The notes below the pieces were generated by a model that was not told where the DNA came from, searched no databases, and saw only the letters and a program-made list of their open reading frames with translations. A program made the position numbers and the translations under genes. From contig JALHDH010000001.1 of assembly GCA_022839105.1 (NCBI GenBank), positions 1 to 64,000 on the forward strand: 64,000 bases of DNA, written 5' to 3'. Positions 45,157 to 53,343 of this stretch are shown here, piece by piece. The stretch comes from a bacterium. Lineage in GTDB: Bacteria; Vulcanimicrobiota; Xenobia; Xenobiales; Xenobiaceae. Each line of letters starts with the position of its first letter. The stretch's first letter is position 1.

Positions 45157-45903
45157 TTGAGCAGGAAGGATCCGACCCGCGGTCCGGCTGATCTGCGCCC
45201 CATCCGCTTCGAGCTGGGCTTTGCCCCCTATGCCGAAGGATCGGTGCTGGTCTCGGCCGGCAAGACCCGGGTGCTCTGCACCGCCTCGGTCGAGGAGCGG
45301 CTCCCCCGCTGGCTGGAGGGCAAGGGCCGCGGATGGGTCACGGCGGAGTATGGAATGCTGCCCCGCTCGACCCACACCCGGACCAACCGCGAGCGGGCCT
45401 CCTCCTCCGGCCGGACCCACGAGATCCAGCGCCTGATCGGGCGCAGCCTGCGGGCGGTGACCTCGCTTCCGCGTCTGGGAGAACGCCAGATCACCCTGGA
45501 CTGCGACGTGCTTCAGGCCGATGGCGGCACCCGCACGGCCTCGATCACCGGGGCCTGGGTGGCCCTGGCCCAGGCCTGTCTGAACCTGCGCTCCAGGGGA
45601 CTCCTGGAGAGCTGGCCTCTCACGGATCACGTGGCGGCCATCAGCGTGGGCCGGGTGGACGGAGAGATCCTGGTCGACCTGGACTACCCCGAGGACTCCC
45701 AGGCCGAGGTGGACGCCAACCTGGTGATGACCGGCCGGGGCCTGCTGGTCGAAGTCCAGGCCACGGCGGAGGGCGACCCCTTCGAAAAGGCCGACCTGGA
45801 CCGCTTCGTGGCCCTGGGAGGCGAGGCCATCGCGCGTCTGGTCGACCTGCAGAGGCGGGCCCTGCTCGAAGCCGGACTGGAGCTTCCGGAATCGACCGGG
45901 TGA
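45157..45903 (+). CDS. rph: ribonuclease PH
   Basis: 248 residues. A phosphorolytic 3'-5' exoribonuclease that trims tRNA 3' ends and forms a hexameric ring. Motifs: GSVLVSAGKTRVLCTASVEE, GWVTAEYGMLPRSTHTR, SGRTHEIQRLIGRSLRA, ITLDCDVLQADGGTRTASITGAW and the carboxylate-rich ILVDLDYPEDSQAEVDANLVM. Full length. The start is the TTG at 45157, with GGGGGCGG six bases upstream and the CutA stop 2 bp before; no ATG lies before the conserved N-terminus. Its end abuts the convergent HerA-like gene. Confidence 0.93.
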   Translation: MSRKDPTRGPADLRPIRFELGFAPYAEGSVLVSAGKTRVLCTASVEERLPRWLEGKGRGWVTAEYGMLPRSTHTRTNRERASSSGRTHEIQRLIGRSLRAVTSLPRLGERQITLDCDVLQADGGTRTASITGAWVALAQACLNLRSRGLLESWPLTDHVAAISVGRVDGEILVDLDYPEDSQAEVDANLVMTGRGLLVEVQATAEGDPFEKADLDRFVALGGEAIARLVDLQRRALLEAGLELPESTG

Positions 45904-45904
45904 C

Positions 45905-48343
45905 TCAGCGCCTCCAGGCGGGCTGACCGGTCGGGCCGACGGGCGCCCAGCCGATCCCGACCAGGCGGACGGCGACATCCGTCCGGCGGGGACGCAGTTC
46001 CACCGGCGCCAGCGGCTCGCTGACCGGGTCCACCCGTTCCTCGAGGGCCTGGACCTCGGCCTGGAACTGCGCCTCCAACGAGCGGGCCTCCTCCTGGAGG
46101 CCGACCAGCTTCTCCCGGGCCCGCTCCAACTGCCGCTCCTCCTCGCGGGTGCGGGAGGCGCTCTTCCAGGCGCTGCCGGCCCGCTGCACGTTGGAGACCG
46201 AAAGGGTCTTGCGTCCGAAGAGCGCCCCCATCAGCGTGGAGCCGAACGAGACGGCCGTGCTGACCCGCTGCCGGGAAAGGTCCGCCTCCTCCTTCTCTGC
46301 CGCCTCCGCGGCCCGCTCCAGGCGAGCCTTGAGCTTCTCGAAGCGGGGGGCGTAGCGGGCCTGGAGGGCGGTGATCTCCTCGTCCCGGCGCTCGCGCCAG
46401 GCCTGAGCCAGGCGGGCCCGGAAATCCCCCTCGGATTCCCCTGGGGCCGAGACCAGTCCCAAGGACGGGCTCTTCCGCAACTCCAGCTTCTGGGTGCGAT
46501 AGAGCCAGTCTGCGAACTCCTTGCTCCAACGCGGGTAGGATCTGGAATCCGCCAGGGCCGATGCCAGGGGTTCGAAGGCCAGGCTCCCGGTGGGTGCGGG
46601 CTCCAACCGGGCGGGGTCCACACCGGGCTCCAGGGCCGAGCCCCAGTCCAAGGGGAGGGGCCCCGAGGAGGCCGGCACCAGGACCACGACCTCGCGATCC
46701 GCCTGGGCCCCGAGCTTGCGGTCCTCGACGTGCACCCGACCCACTCCCAGGAAAACGGGCCTCCAGGCCAGCGCCGAAGAGTCCGCCGGCAACCACACCT
46801 GGGCGACTTCAGGGGGCAGCACGGGGCGCCCGGAGGTCGTCTCGAAAGCGGCCTTCCCCTCGGGGGCCCTCGAGGGGGACGAGGTTCCGCCCCCCCCGGC
46901 CAGGGGCGCCTGGAGATCCGGAGCCGCAGGGCGGACCGGAGGCGAGGAAGGGCCGTCCTGGGCTCGCCGCAGGTCCTCGCGCGTCATGGGTCCGCGCAGA
47001 TAGGCCATGGTCTGGCGGGTCCTGAACAAGGCGGGGGTCTGCCCCGGAGCCAGCAGCAGGAAGACCCTGCGATCCAGGCGCCCCAGGGCCTCCTGCAGGG
47101 AACCGGCGTCGACGGCGCTGCCCAGGGCCTGGGTCAGTCCCTCGCCCACCCTGAGACGATCGCGGTCGGTCTGAAGACGCCCGACGAACCAGGTCCCGGC
47201 GTTGGCCAGGGCCTTGTAATCCAGGTCCACCGGATTCTGGGTCGCCAGCACCAGGCCCAGGCCGAAGGCCCGAGCCTGCTTGAGCAGGGTCAGAAGCGGT
47301 CTCTTGGAAGGCGGATTGGCCACCGGGGGGAGGTAGCCGAAGACCTCGTCCAGGTAGAACAGGGCTCGCAGGCTGCTGGTGCCGGGCAGGCCACGAATCC
47401 AGGTCAGGGCGGCCTGGGCCAGCATCGTGGTGAAGAACATCCGCTCGGGATCCGTCAGGTGCGCGATCGAGAAGATGGCCAGGCGGGGGCGCCCCTGCGG
47501 GGTGTACAGAAGACGGGCGGGGTCGAGAGGTTCGCCCTGCAACCAGACCTGGAAGGAGGGAGAAGCCACCAGGGCGTTCAGGCGCATGGCCAGTTCGAAG
47601 CGCTGCCCGGCGGGATAGAAGGACTCCAGCTCCAGAACTCCGATCCGGCTGATTCCCGGTTCCTGGACCAGGTGGATCAGCTCTTCCAGGGCCAGGTCCC
47701 GGCCCTCCGACCAGACCTTCTGGAAGAGGGCCGAAAGCAGAAGGTGCTCGCGGCTCTTCAGGGGATCGGCCGGCAACTCCAGCAGGCCCAGGATTCCCGA
47801 CACGGTGGCCTGCACCCGGTCTGCGAAGGCCTCGGGTTCCCGGCGCAGCGCCTCGGAGGGAGCCCCAAGCGAGGCCAGGACCGAAACCGGTCGGCCGGCC
47901 GTGCTGCCCGGGGTATAGACCACCACCTCGGCCGCCTCCCGCAGACGCCGGATCCTCTCGGGCTCCTGCCCCCAGTCCGCCAGGCCCTGACGCCAGTTCA
48001 ACGCCGTCTCCTCGGCCAGGGACTCGCGCGAGAAGCCTCGGCGGGAGGCCTGGTCGGGATCCACCCAGGGAAGGAAATCGGCGGGCCGCAGGTCGGGGAA
48101 CGTCAGAAGGAGATTGCCCAGGTCTCCCTTGGGATCCACCACCAGCGCCGGGATCCCGTCCAGGGCCGCCTCTTCCAGCAGGGTCACCCCCAGGCCGGTC
48201 TTGCCGCTGCCGGTCATCCCCAGGATCACCCCATGGGTCAGCAGATCCCGGGACTCCAACAAGAGCAGATCGGGGGTCGGATCCCCTTGGGGGGTGTGCG
48301 TGCGCCCCAGATAGAAGGCACCCAGCTTCTCGTAATCCTGCAT
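45905..48343 (-). CDS. HerA-like ATPase with coiled-coil C-terminal region
   Basis: 812 residues. Walker A GMTGSGKT at residues 42-49 in LTHGVILGMTGSGKTGLG, followed by ALVVDPKGDLGNLLL, Walker B in RALFYLDEVFGYLPP, a sensor-like VLATQNPVDLDYKALAN and an arginine finger region GRLQTDRDRLRVGEGL: the layout of HerA/FtsK-type hexameric translocases (DUF87/DUF853). Residues about 490-640 are a Pro-rich linker and a beta domain, and about 640-790 a coiled coil (RFEKLKARLERAAEAAEKEEADL). HerA partners with NurA nuclease in archaea, but no nuclease gene is next to it here. ATG at 48343. It may move DNA or protein; the role is uncertain. It lies tail-to-tail with rph, 1 bp apart. Confidence 0.75.
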   Translation of the reverse strand: MQDYEKLGAFYLGRTHTPQGDPTPDLLLLESRDLLTHGVILGMTGSGKTGLGVTLLEEAALDGIPALVVDPKGDLGNLLLTFPDLRPADFLPWVDPDQASRRGFSRESLAEETALNWRQGLADWGQEPERIRRLREAAEVVVYTPGSTAGRPVSVLASLGAPSEALRREPEAFADRVQATVSGILGLLELPADPLKSREHLLLSALFQKVWSEGRDLALEELIHLVQEPGISRIGVLELESFYPAGQRFELAMRLNALVASPSFQVWLQGEPLDPARLLYTPQGRPRLAIFSIAHLTDPERMFFTTMLAQAALTWIRGLPGTSSLRALFYLDEVFGYLPPVANPPSKRPLLTLLKQARAFGLGLVLATQNPVDLDYKALANAGTWFVGRLQTDRDRLRVGEGLTQALGSAVDAGSLQEALGRLDRRVFLLLAPGQTPALFRTRQTMAYLRGPMTREDLRRAQDGPSSPPVRPAAPDLQAPLAGGGGTSSPSRAPEGKAAFETTSGRPVLPPEVAQVWLPADSSALAWRPVFLGVGRVHVEDRKLGAQADREVVVLVPASSGPLPLDWGSALEPGVDPARLEPAPTGSLAFEPLASALADSRSYPRWSKEFADWLYRTQKLELRKSPSLGLVSAPGESEGDFRARLAQAWRERRDEEITALQARYAPRFEKLKARLERAAEAAEKEEADLSRQRVSTAVSFGSTLMGALFGRKTLSVSNVQRAGSAWKSASRTREEERQLERAREKLVGLQEEARSLEAQFQAEVQALEERVDPVSEPLAPVELRPRRTDVAVRLVGIGWAPVGPTGQPAWRR

Positions 48344-48392
48344 GACCTGGAAAGGCTTCGCTCCGAGGGAAGGGCGACCTGCCCGGCGGAGA

Positions 48393-50444
48393 TCAGCGCT
48401 CCCGAAGTTCCACCTGTGTCCCCGGAGCGGCCAGGAACTCCACCAGGGAACCCTCCTCGACCCAGAGGGGACCCGCGTCCAGCATGCTGTCGAAGAGTGG
48501 TTCTCCCTCGGGCGAGAAGACCAGGAGGCGACTCTCGGCGGGAAGGACAAAGGAGAGGACCCTCCCCTTCTCGACCACCCGCCATTCGCTGAGGCCTTCG
48601 GACCCGATGGTCAGGGTCGCGCTCCCGGCCTGGAGCGGCAGGACCTGCGAGGCGGGACTCAGGAGGATGTCGGAGAGGCGAACCCAGGTGGTCCCGTCGC
48701 GGTCCAGCAGGCTCAGTTCGGAAAGATCCCGGATGTTGTCCACGGGCATCCCGGCCGTTTCGGCAGAGTCGACCCGCAGGAGGCCATCGAGATCGACGTA
48801 GCCGGGCAGGTCTTCGAAGAGCCGCGAGAGCACGACGTGGTGTTCGGTCCACTGGATTCCGTCAAACCAGCGGGAATTGCGCACCAGCCAGGTCTTCTCG
48901 TCCAGGTCGATCCGCAGACGCTTGGGGTCCTCGAGCTTCTTCAAGCGCTGGCCCGCCACCACGTCCACACCCAGCGTCGGGGGGGTCGCGACCAGGAAGT
49001 CCTCGCCCTCCAGGGTCAGGAAATCGATCGGCTGGCCCTTCTTGTCATGGAAGCTTCCGCCGTGGAAGAAGAGTTCGCTGGTCCGGGGTTCCTCACCGGC
49101 CTCCAGGGTGATCAGCCGCGCCAGGTTCTTCTGGAAGTCGAACTCGACCTTGCGCAAGGGCGCATAGTAGCCGGCATAGGCCTTATAGCGACGGGGGATG
49201 GCCTGGTGGGACAAAGGCCGCGTCACCTCGGCCTGCGGCGGGCGCCGCAACAGGCCGCGGGCGATGAGGACCTCGTCCAGGAGACCCAGGGCGATCTCCA
49301 TCGAACGCCCGGAGCGTGCGGCCTCGATCACCGCCACCGAGATCCGGTGTTCTGGAACGGTGAACATCATCGAGGTGTAACGGCCGGTTCCGCCGCTCTT
49401 GCCCAGGACCTGGATCCCCTGGGCCCGATAGCGGGGCAGCTCGGTCATGTCCCACCCCAACCCGAAGGTGAACTCCCCGTGAGGGAGCCTCCCGCTGAAG
49501 GCCGAGGGCTGTGCGCGCAGCATCTCGGCTCGGGAGGAGGCGGACAGGATCTGCGGACCTTGCCCCGAGAAGCTGTCCTGGAAGCGGCACAGGTCCGACG
49601 CGGTGGAGGCCAGCCCCCCCGCTCCCAGCACCGAGAGCACCTCCAGGGGCTCGCGCCGTCCGCTGTCCGGCTGATAGTAGGCGGCCACCGGGCGCTCCGG
49701 CTGCCGGCCCACCCCATCCCCGCTATCGGCCAGGGCCAGGGGGTCGAAGACCCTCTCCTGGAGGAAGTCGAGGAAGTTCTGCCCGCTGACCCGCTCGACC
49801 ACCATCTCGGCCAGGGTGAAGCCGTCGTTGGTGTAGGGGGCGCGGGCCCCGGGGGCATGCTTGAGATGGGCGCGGGCCAGGGTCTCCAGCAACCCCGTGA
49901 AGACCTCCGGATTGCGCCGGACGCCGAAGTTGTTCAGTCCGGTGGTGCCGGGAAGCCCGCTGGAGTGGTTCAGCAGCATCCGCAGGGTGATCTGGCGGTC
50001 ACGCGGATCGGCCATCCTGAACTCGGGAAGGTGCTGGGCCACCGGGTCGTCCAGCGAGACCTTCCCGTCGTCCACCAGTTGCATCAGGGCGGTGGCGACG
50101 AAGACCTTGCTGATCGAGCCGATATTGAAGAGGGTGCGCGGGCCGACCGGGAGGCTTTTCTGGCGGTCGGCCATGCCGAATCCCTCGGCGTAGACCACTC
50201 GCCCCCCGTCCATGATGGCCACCGTGCCGCTGCTGGCGACCCCCTGATTGATGTCCTTCCAGATCTGGGTGCGGGCCAGGACCCGGGCCTTCTCATACAG
50301 GTCCGCCTCCGGGACGACTGCCCTGGCGGCGGGCCTGATCCCGGTGGCCGGAGCGGCCGGGAGGGCCGGCCCCCCGGCTCGGGCCAAAGAAGGCAGGGCA
50401 AGCGACCACAAGGCCAGCAGGCAGGCTGAGACCACGATCCGCAT
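48393..50444 (-). CDS. serine hydrolase, beta-lactamase/PBP4-like class C fold, secreted
   Basis: 683 residues with a signal peptide (MRIVVSACLLALWSLALPSLARA). Active-site motifs of the class C beta-lactamase/esterase family: SxxK at 110-113 (SISK in NIGSISKVFVA), YxN at 204-206 (APYTNDGF) and a KSGGTG motif. The catalytic domain spans about 50-410. A second about 270-residue beta-rich region (VEFDFQKNLARLITLEAGEE onward) is an unusual C-terminal extension, of the lipocalin-like kind sometimes seen. It could act on D-Ala peptides or as an esterase or peptidase in the periplasm. ATG at 50444 has GGAGGTGCTGG upstream. Divergent from the peptide cassette at 50753, sharing a 308-bp region. Confidence 0.82.
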   Translation of the reverse strand: MRIVVSACLLALWSLALPSLARAGGPALPAAPATGIRPAARAVVPEADLYEKARVLARTQIWKDINQGVASSGTVAIMDGGRVVYAEGFGMADRQKSLPVGPRTLFNIGSISKVFVATALMQLVDDGKVSLDDPVAQHLPEFRMADPRDRQITLRMLLNHSSGLPGTTGLNNFGVRRNPEVFTGLLETLARAHLKHAPGARAPYTNDGFTLAEMVVERVSGQNFLDFLQERVFDPLALADSGDGVGRQPERPVAAYYQPDSGRREPLEVLSVLGAGGLASTASDLCRFQDSFSGQGPQILSASSRAEMLRAQPSAFSGRLPHGEFTFGLGWDMTELPRYRAQGIQVLGKSGGTGRYTSMMFTVPEHRISVAVIEAARSGRSMEIALGLLDEVLIARGLLRRPPQAEVTRPLSHQAIPRRYKAYAGYYAPLRKVEFDFQKNLARLITLEAGEEPRTSELFFHGGSFHDKKGQPIDFLTLEGEDFLVATPPTLGVDVVAGQRLKKLEDPKRLRIDLDEKTWLVRNSRWFDGIQWTEHHVVLSRLFEDLPGYVDLDGLLRVDSAETAGMPVDNIRDLSELSLLDRDGTTWVRLSDILLSPASQVLPLQAGSATLTIGSEGLSEWRVVEKGRVLSFVLPAESRLLVFSPEGEPLFDSMLDAGPLWVEEGSLVEFLAAPGTQVELRER

Positions 50445-50677
50445 CCAGCACCTCCACCCCGCCTCCCGAATCAGCCCGGGGGCGGACCGCGGAGGATTCG
50501 CCCTGCAAGAGGACCCTCCCTGGCCAGCGGGCGGAGTCTTCCAGGGGAGGTCCCGTGGAGCGCGCGGGCCCCTTCTCGTGGAGCCCGCTTCCAGGGCAAG
50601 GCGCCCCGGCTTCTGGCAGGTCTGGCCCGGCTGCCCCGAGGTTCAGAAATTGTTTACAAGACACCACGCAAATCCAC

Positions 50678-50706
50678 TGGACTTTTCTCCTGGCTCAGGG
50701 CATACT
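50678..50706 (+). promoter_or_regulatory. sigma-70-like promoter for the mini-gene
   Basis: TGGACT (50678-50683) and CATACT (50701-50706) are separated by exactly 17 bp and match the -35 and -10 consensus at four of six bases each. An AT-richer block (AAATTGTTTACAAG) lies upstream. The predicted start near 50713 gives a 40-base leader before the ATG at 50753. Confidence 0.55.
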
Positions 50707-50713
50707 GCAGAAA

Positions 50714-50728
50714 GGGTGAGCCTCACCC
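50714..50728. promoter_or_regulatory. perfect 7-bp inverted repeat at the predicted transcription start
   Basis: GGGTGAG-C-CTCACCC. It starts at the predicted +1 of the mini-gene promoter, where a repressor would block initiation; as RNA it could also form a 6-bp hairpin just upstream of the AGGAG ribosome binding site. Confidence 0.45.
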
Positions 50729-50752
50729 CAAAACCAACCAGGAGCGTGTGAC

Positions 50753-50830
50753 ATGTACCTCGACAACGAAACCGTCACCACCGAAGAAGTCCACGGGATC
50801 TACGTCATTCCGCCCGACGAGTGGAACTGA
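50753..50830 (+). CDS. 25-residue peptide, candidate RiPP-type precursor
   Basis: An ATG at 50753 preceded by CCAGGAGCGTGTGAC (AGGAG eight bases upstream) opens a 25-codon frame ending at TGA 50830. Codon choice matches the genome (nearly all C/G at third positions). The peptide begins MYLDNETVTTEEV and ends HGIYVIPPDEWN: acidic in the first half, with Tyr2, Glu11, Glu12, Tyr17, Pro20-Pro21, Asp22, Glu23 and Trp24 as likely modifiable or recognition residues. It is not PqqA or mycofactocin MftA: no Glu-x3-Tyr is present, and it does not end in the MftA-type C-terminus. A terminator follows, then an exporter, a radical SAM/SPASM enzyme and an M16 peptidase on the same strand, which suggests a modified-peptide precursor. 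That role is inference; expression is unproven. Confidence 0.6.
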   Translation: MYLDNETVTTEEVHGIYVIPPDEWN

Positions 50831-50877
50831 AGAGTCCTGTCAAGCCCCGGTTGTCCTGAACCCTGATCCGCGATGAC

Positions 50878-50893
50878 GTCACCTTCGGGTGAC
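50878..50893 (+). ncRNA. UUCG-capped hairpin in the leader of the exporter transcript
   Basis: GTCACC-TTCG-GGTGAC, a perfect 6-bp stem closed by C-G around a UUCG tetraloop, an exceptionally stable RNA motif, between the mini-gene and the terminator. It may protect the short mini-gene mRNA from 3' decay. Marked as an RNA structural element, not an independent RNA gene. Confidence 0.4.
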
Positions 50894-50933
50894 CCTGGAG
50901 ATGGGACGGACACCGTGGGCGACCGGTGACCAA

Positions 50934-50959
50934 GGCCTCGTCAAGAGGCTCTTTTTTTT
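50934..50959 (+). terminator. intrinsic terminator between mini-gene and exporter
   Basis: GCCTC-gtcaa-GAGGC followed by T-C-T8. A good intrinsic terminator 104 bp after the mini-gene stop. Partial readthrough would give much peptide mRNA and little mRNA for the enzymes downstream, the expression ratio expected of a precursor and its maturases. Confidence 0.8.
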
Positions 50960-51015
50960 GTCCGAACCCTTGGACAGGCCCACCCGCCCACCGGGGAGGC
51001 CCCCTGGTTGATGCC

Positions 51016-52254
51016 ATGAAGCAGTTCTTCGCCCGGCGCGACTTCGCCCTGCTGTGGAGCGCCCATACGGTCTCGAGCCTGGGGACCTGGATCGACTACG
51101 TCGTCCTGAACCTGTACGTCTACAAGGTCTTCGGTTCGGCCAGCGTCCTGGGAGCCTTCCTGGTGGTCCGGCTCCTGCCGGCCCTGCTCTTCGGCCCCCT
51201 GGGAGGCTATCTGGCGGACCGCTTCCCCCGGCGCACCCTCCTGATCGGCTGTGATCTGGCCCGGGCGGTCCTGGTCCTGGGATTCCTGGTGGTTCGCGAG
51301 ATCCCCGCCTTCTTTGCCCTGGGCCTGGCCCTGGCCGCCCTGGACAAGGTCCACCAGGCTGCCCAGGGCGCCTTCATTCCCGACCTGGTGGAAGACCGGG
51401 ACCTGATGGAGGCCAACGGGATGATCCGGGTCTCGACCTCCGTCACCACGGTGATCGGCCCGGCCACCGGGGCCCTGCTGGTCTCGTCCTGGGGCTTCCC
51501 GGTGGCCTTCATCCTGGACTCGGCCACCTTCGTGTTCTCGGCCCTGGCCACGATCTTCATCCGGCGCGGCCGGAGCAGCGCCCAGGAGGATTCCCCCTCC
51601 GCCTCCCGGCCCGACTTCCGGGTGGCCCTGGGCTTCCTGGCCGGCAGCCCGGCCCTGCTGTATCTCCTGGCCGTGCGCTTCATGGATTCGCTGGGGAGCG
51701 GAGCCTACATGACCGGGCTCCCCTTGTTTGCCAACGGCCTGGACACCAGCCACGGGGCTTCCTATGGCTGGCTGATCGGGGTCTGGGCCCTGGGCACGCT
51801 CTGGGGCTCCCTGGGGTTCGCCCGTTGGGCCCGCACCCGGAACCTGCCCCTGGCGACCAGCTTCGCCGGAGCCGTGCTCTTGATGGCGGCAGGCATGGCC
51901 TGGACCTTCCACGCCCGGAGCCTGGCGCCCGCGATGCTGGCCATCTTCGCCGGAGGCGTCGGCGACGGACTCTCCGGACTCCTTTTCCAGACGACCCTGA
52001 TGCGGGCCGCCCCCCCTGCCGTCCGGGGGCGGGTGATCGGGACCTCGCTGGCCCTCCTTCACGGTGGAGCCATCGCCGGGATGGCCGCAGCGGGGCCCTT
52101 CCTGGAGCGCTACCCCCTGCAGTCCGTCACCGACGTGGCCTCGGGGCTGATCGCCCTGAGCGCCGTGGTCGGCTTCCTGGTGGCCACCCGCCATCTCCCC
52201 TCCTCCGCCGAAGCCCGCCCCCCCGCGACGCAGGGGGCACAACCTCCATCTTGA
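51016..52254 (+). CDS. MFS transporter (efflux type)
   Basis: A 412-residue, 12-helix major facilitator. The conserved loop 2-3 motif is GGYLADRFPRRTLLIG, and the N-terminal KQFFARRDFALLWSAHTVSSLGTWI is typical of the MefA-like efflux subgroup with TWIDYVVLNLYVYKVFGSA. The charged GRVIGTSLAL segment near helix 10-11 is also typical. Such proteins export small hydrophobic or peptidic compounds. The ATG at 51016 is the first in-frame ATG of the conserved core; the only good purine-rich site (GGGGAGG) is about 15 bases upstream, so an atypical start is possible. It lies 57 bp after the terminator and 33 bp before the radical SAM gene. Likely exports the mature product of the cassette (inference). 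Confidence 0.82.
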   Translation: MKQFFARRDFALLWSAHTVSSLGTWIDYVVLNLYVYKVFGSASVLGAFLVVRLLPALLFGPLGGYLADRFPRRTLLIGCDLARAVLVLGFLVVREIPAFFALGLALAALDKVHQAAQGAFIPDLVEDRDLMEANGMIRVSTSVTTVIGPATGALLVSSWGFPVAFILDSATFVFSALATIFIRRGRSSAQEDSPSASRPDFRVALGFLAGSPALLYLLAVRFMDSLGSGAYMTGLPLFANGLDTSHGASYGWLIGVWALGTLWGSLGFARWARTRNLPLATSFAGAVLLMAAGMAWTFHARSLAPAMLAIFAGGVGDGLSGLLFQTTLMRAAPPAVRGRVIGTSLALLHGGAIAGMAAAGPFLERYPLQSVTDVASGLIALSAVVGFLVATRHLPSSAEARPPATQGAQPPS

Positions 52255-52287
52255 AAACCTCCCTTCCAGGGAAAAGGAGAACCCATC

Positions 52288-53343
52288 ATGAGTGAATTCC
52301 CCTTCAAACCCCGCGTGGTCGGCTGGGAGCTGACCCTGCGCTGCAACATGCGCTGCCTTCACTGCGGCTCCATCGCAGGCGAGCCCCGTCCCAACGAACT
52401 CTCGGTCGAGGAAGGCTTCGCCCTGATCGACCAGTTGGTGGAACTGGGAGCCGAGGTGGTCACCCTCTCGGGGGGTGAGCCCATGATCCATCCCGCCTGG
52501 GACCAGTACGCCCGCCGCCTGGTCCAGGCCGGCGTGCGAACCTACATGATCACCAACGGCCTGCTCCTCGAGCAGAACGTCGAGAAGCTGGTGGCCACCG
52601 GGATGCGCCGACTGGGAATCAGCATCGACGGCACCGAGAAGACCCACAACATGATCCGCAACCATCCCGACTCCTTCCGTCGGGCCATGGCCGGAGCCCG
52701 CAAGGCCCAAGAGGCGGGGATCCAGATCGGAGCGGTCACCCACATCTCGGGGGCCAACATCGGCGAGATGGAGGAGATGCATCGACTCCTCGAGGAGGCC
52801 GGATTCAAGTTCTGGCAGATCCAGTTGGCCTTCGCCGAGGGGCGCATGAAGGAACACGACCAGTATGCCCTGCGCCCCGAGCAGATCCCCCAGATCGTGG
52901 AATTCGTGCACTCCTGCCAGCAGCGGGACGGGATCCGGGTGGTGGCCGGGGACAACCTGGGATACTACGAGGTCCCCTCGATCCGCGAGAAGCCCTGGAA
53001 GGGCTGTTTTGCCGGCCGGCACGTCCTGGGCATCGATGCCGACGGCACCGTCAAGGGGTGTCTGTCGCTGCGCCGCGAGGCCTTCAGCGAGGGGAATATC
53101 CGCGAAGAGCCGCTGCGCAAGATCTGGGAGGACCCCCAGCGCTTCAAGTTCAACCGCTACTTCAGCCCCGACATGCTGACCGGCCACTGCACGAACTGCC
53201 CCCACGCCATCCCCTGTCGGGCCGGCTGCGTGGTGACCTCGCACGGGGCCACGGGGAACCGCTTCGACAACCCCTACTGCGCCTTCCGCATCCAGAGCGG
53301 CAAGGGCTCTTGTGGCTGGGCCGAGGATCATGCCGCTTCCTGA
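52288..53343 (+). CDS. radical SAM/SPASM peptide-maturase-like enzyme
   Basis: 351 residues. Radical SAM cluster motif CNMRCLHC (Cys19, Cys23, Cys26) after GWELTLR; SAM-binding TLSGGEPM; SIDGTEKTH. The C-terminus has a complete SPASM signature: Cys240, then G253-x4-Cys258 (ADGTVKGC), then Cys301-x2-Cys304-x5-Cys310-x3-Cys314-x16-Cys331, enough for two auxiliary [4Fe-4S] clusters. Family knowledge: SPASM enzymes such as PqqE, MftC and AlbA cross-link or oxidise side chains of peptides, or mature sulfatases. No separate RRE/PqqD-like gene is seen. ATG at 52288 with AAAGGAGAACCCATC upstream, an excellent site. It overlaps the M16 gene by 14 bp. Substrate inferred: the 25-residue peptide at 50753. 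Confidence 0.85.
   Translation: MSEFPFKPRVVGWELTLRCNMRCLHCGSIAGEPRPNELSVEEGFALIDQLVELGAEVVTLSGGEPMIHPAWDQYARRLVQAGVRTYMITNGLLLEQNVEKLVATGMRRLGISIDGTEKTHNMIRNHPDSFRRAMAGARKAQEAGIQIGAVTHISGANIGEMEEMHRLLEEAGFKFWQIQLAFAEGRMKEHDQYALRPEQIPQIVEFVHSCQQRDGIRVVAGDNLGYYEVPSIREKPWKGCFAGRHVLGIDADGTVKGCLSLRREAFSEGNIREEPLRKIWEDPQRFKFNRYFSPDMLTGHCTNCPHAIPCRAGCVVTSHGATGNRFDNPYCAFRIQSGKGSCGWAEDHAAS

Larger units (their letters stand above)
50445..50752. other. 308-bp divergent intergenic region
   Basis: Lies between the serine hydrolase gene (minus strand) and the 25-codon mini-gene (plus strand). The left 190 bp are GC-rich with no gene I can support. From about 50645 composition changes to AT-richer sequence (GAAATTGTTTACAAGACACC) that carries the promoter-like elements described separately. 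No RNA gene is evident. Confidence 0.6.

Noticed and set aside
50753..50830. Assigning the 25-residue peptide as PqqA or mycofactocin MftA
   Set aside because: It lacks the Glu-x3-Tyr core of PqqA and the C-terminal pattern of MftA, and the partner genes of those pathways are missing.
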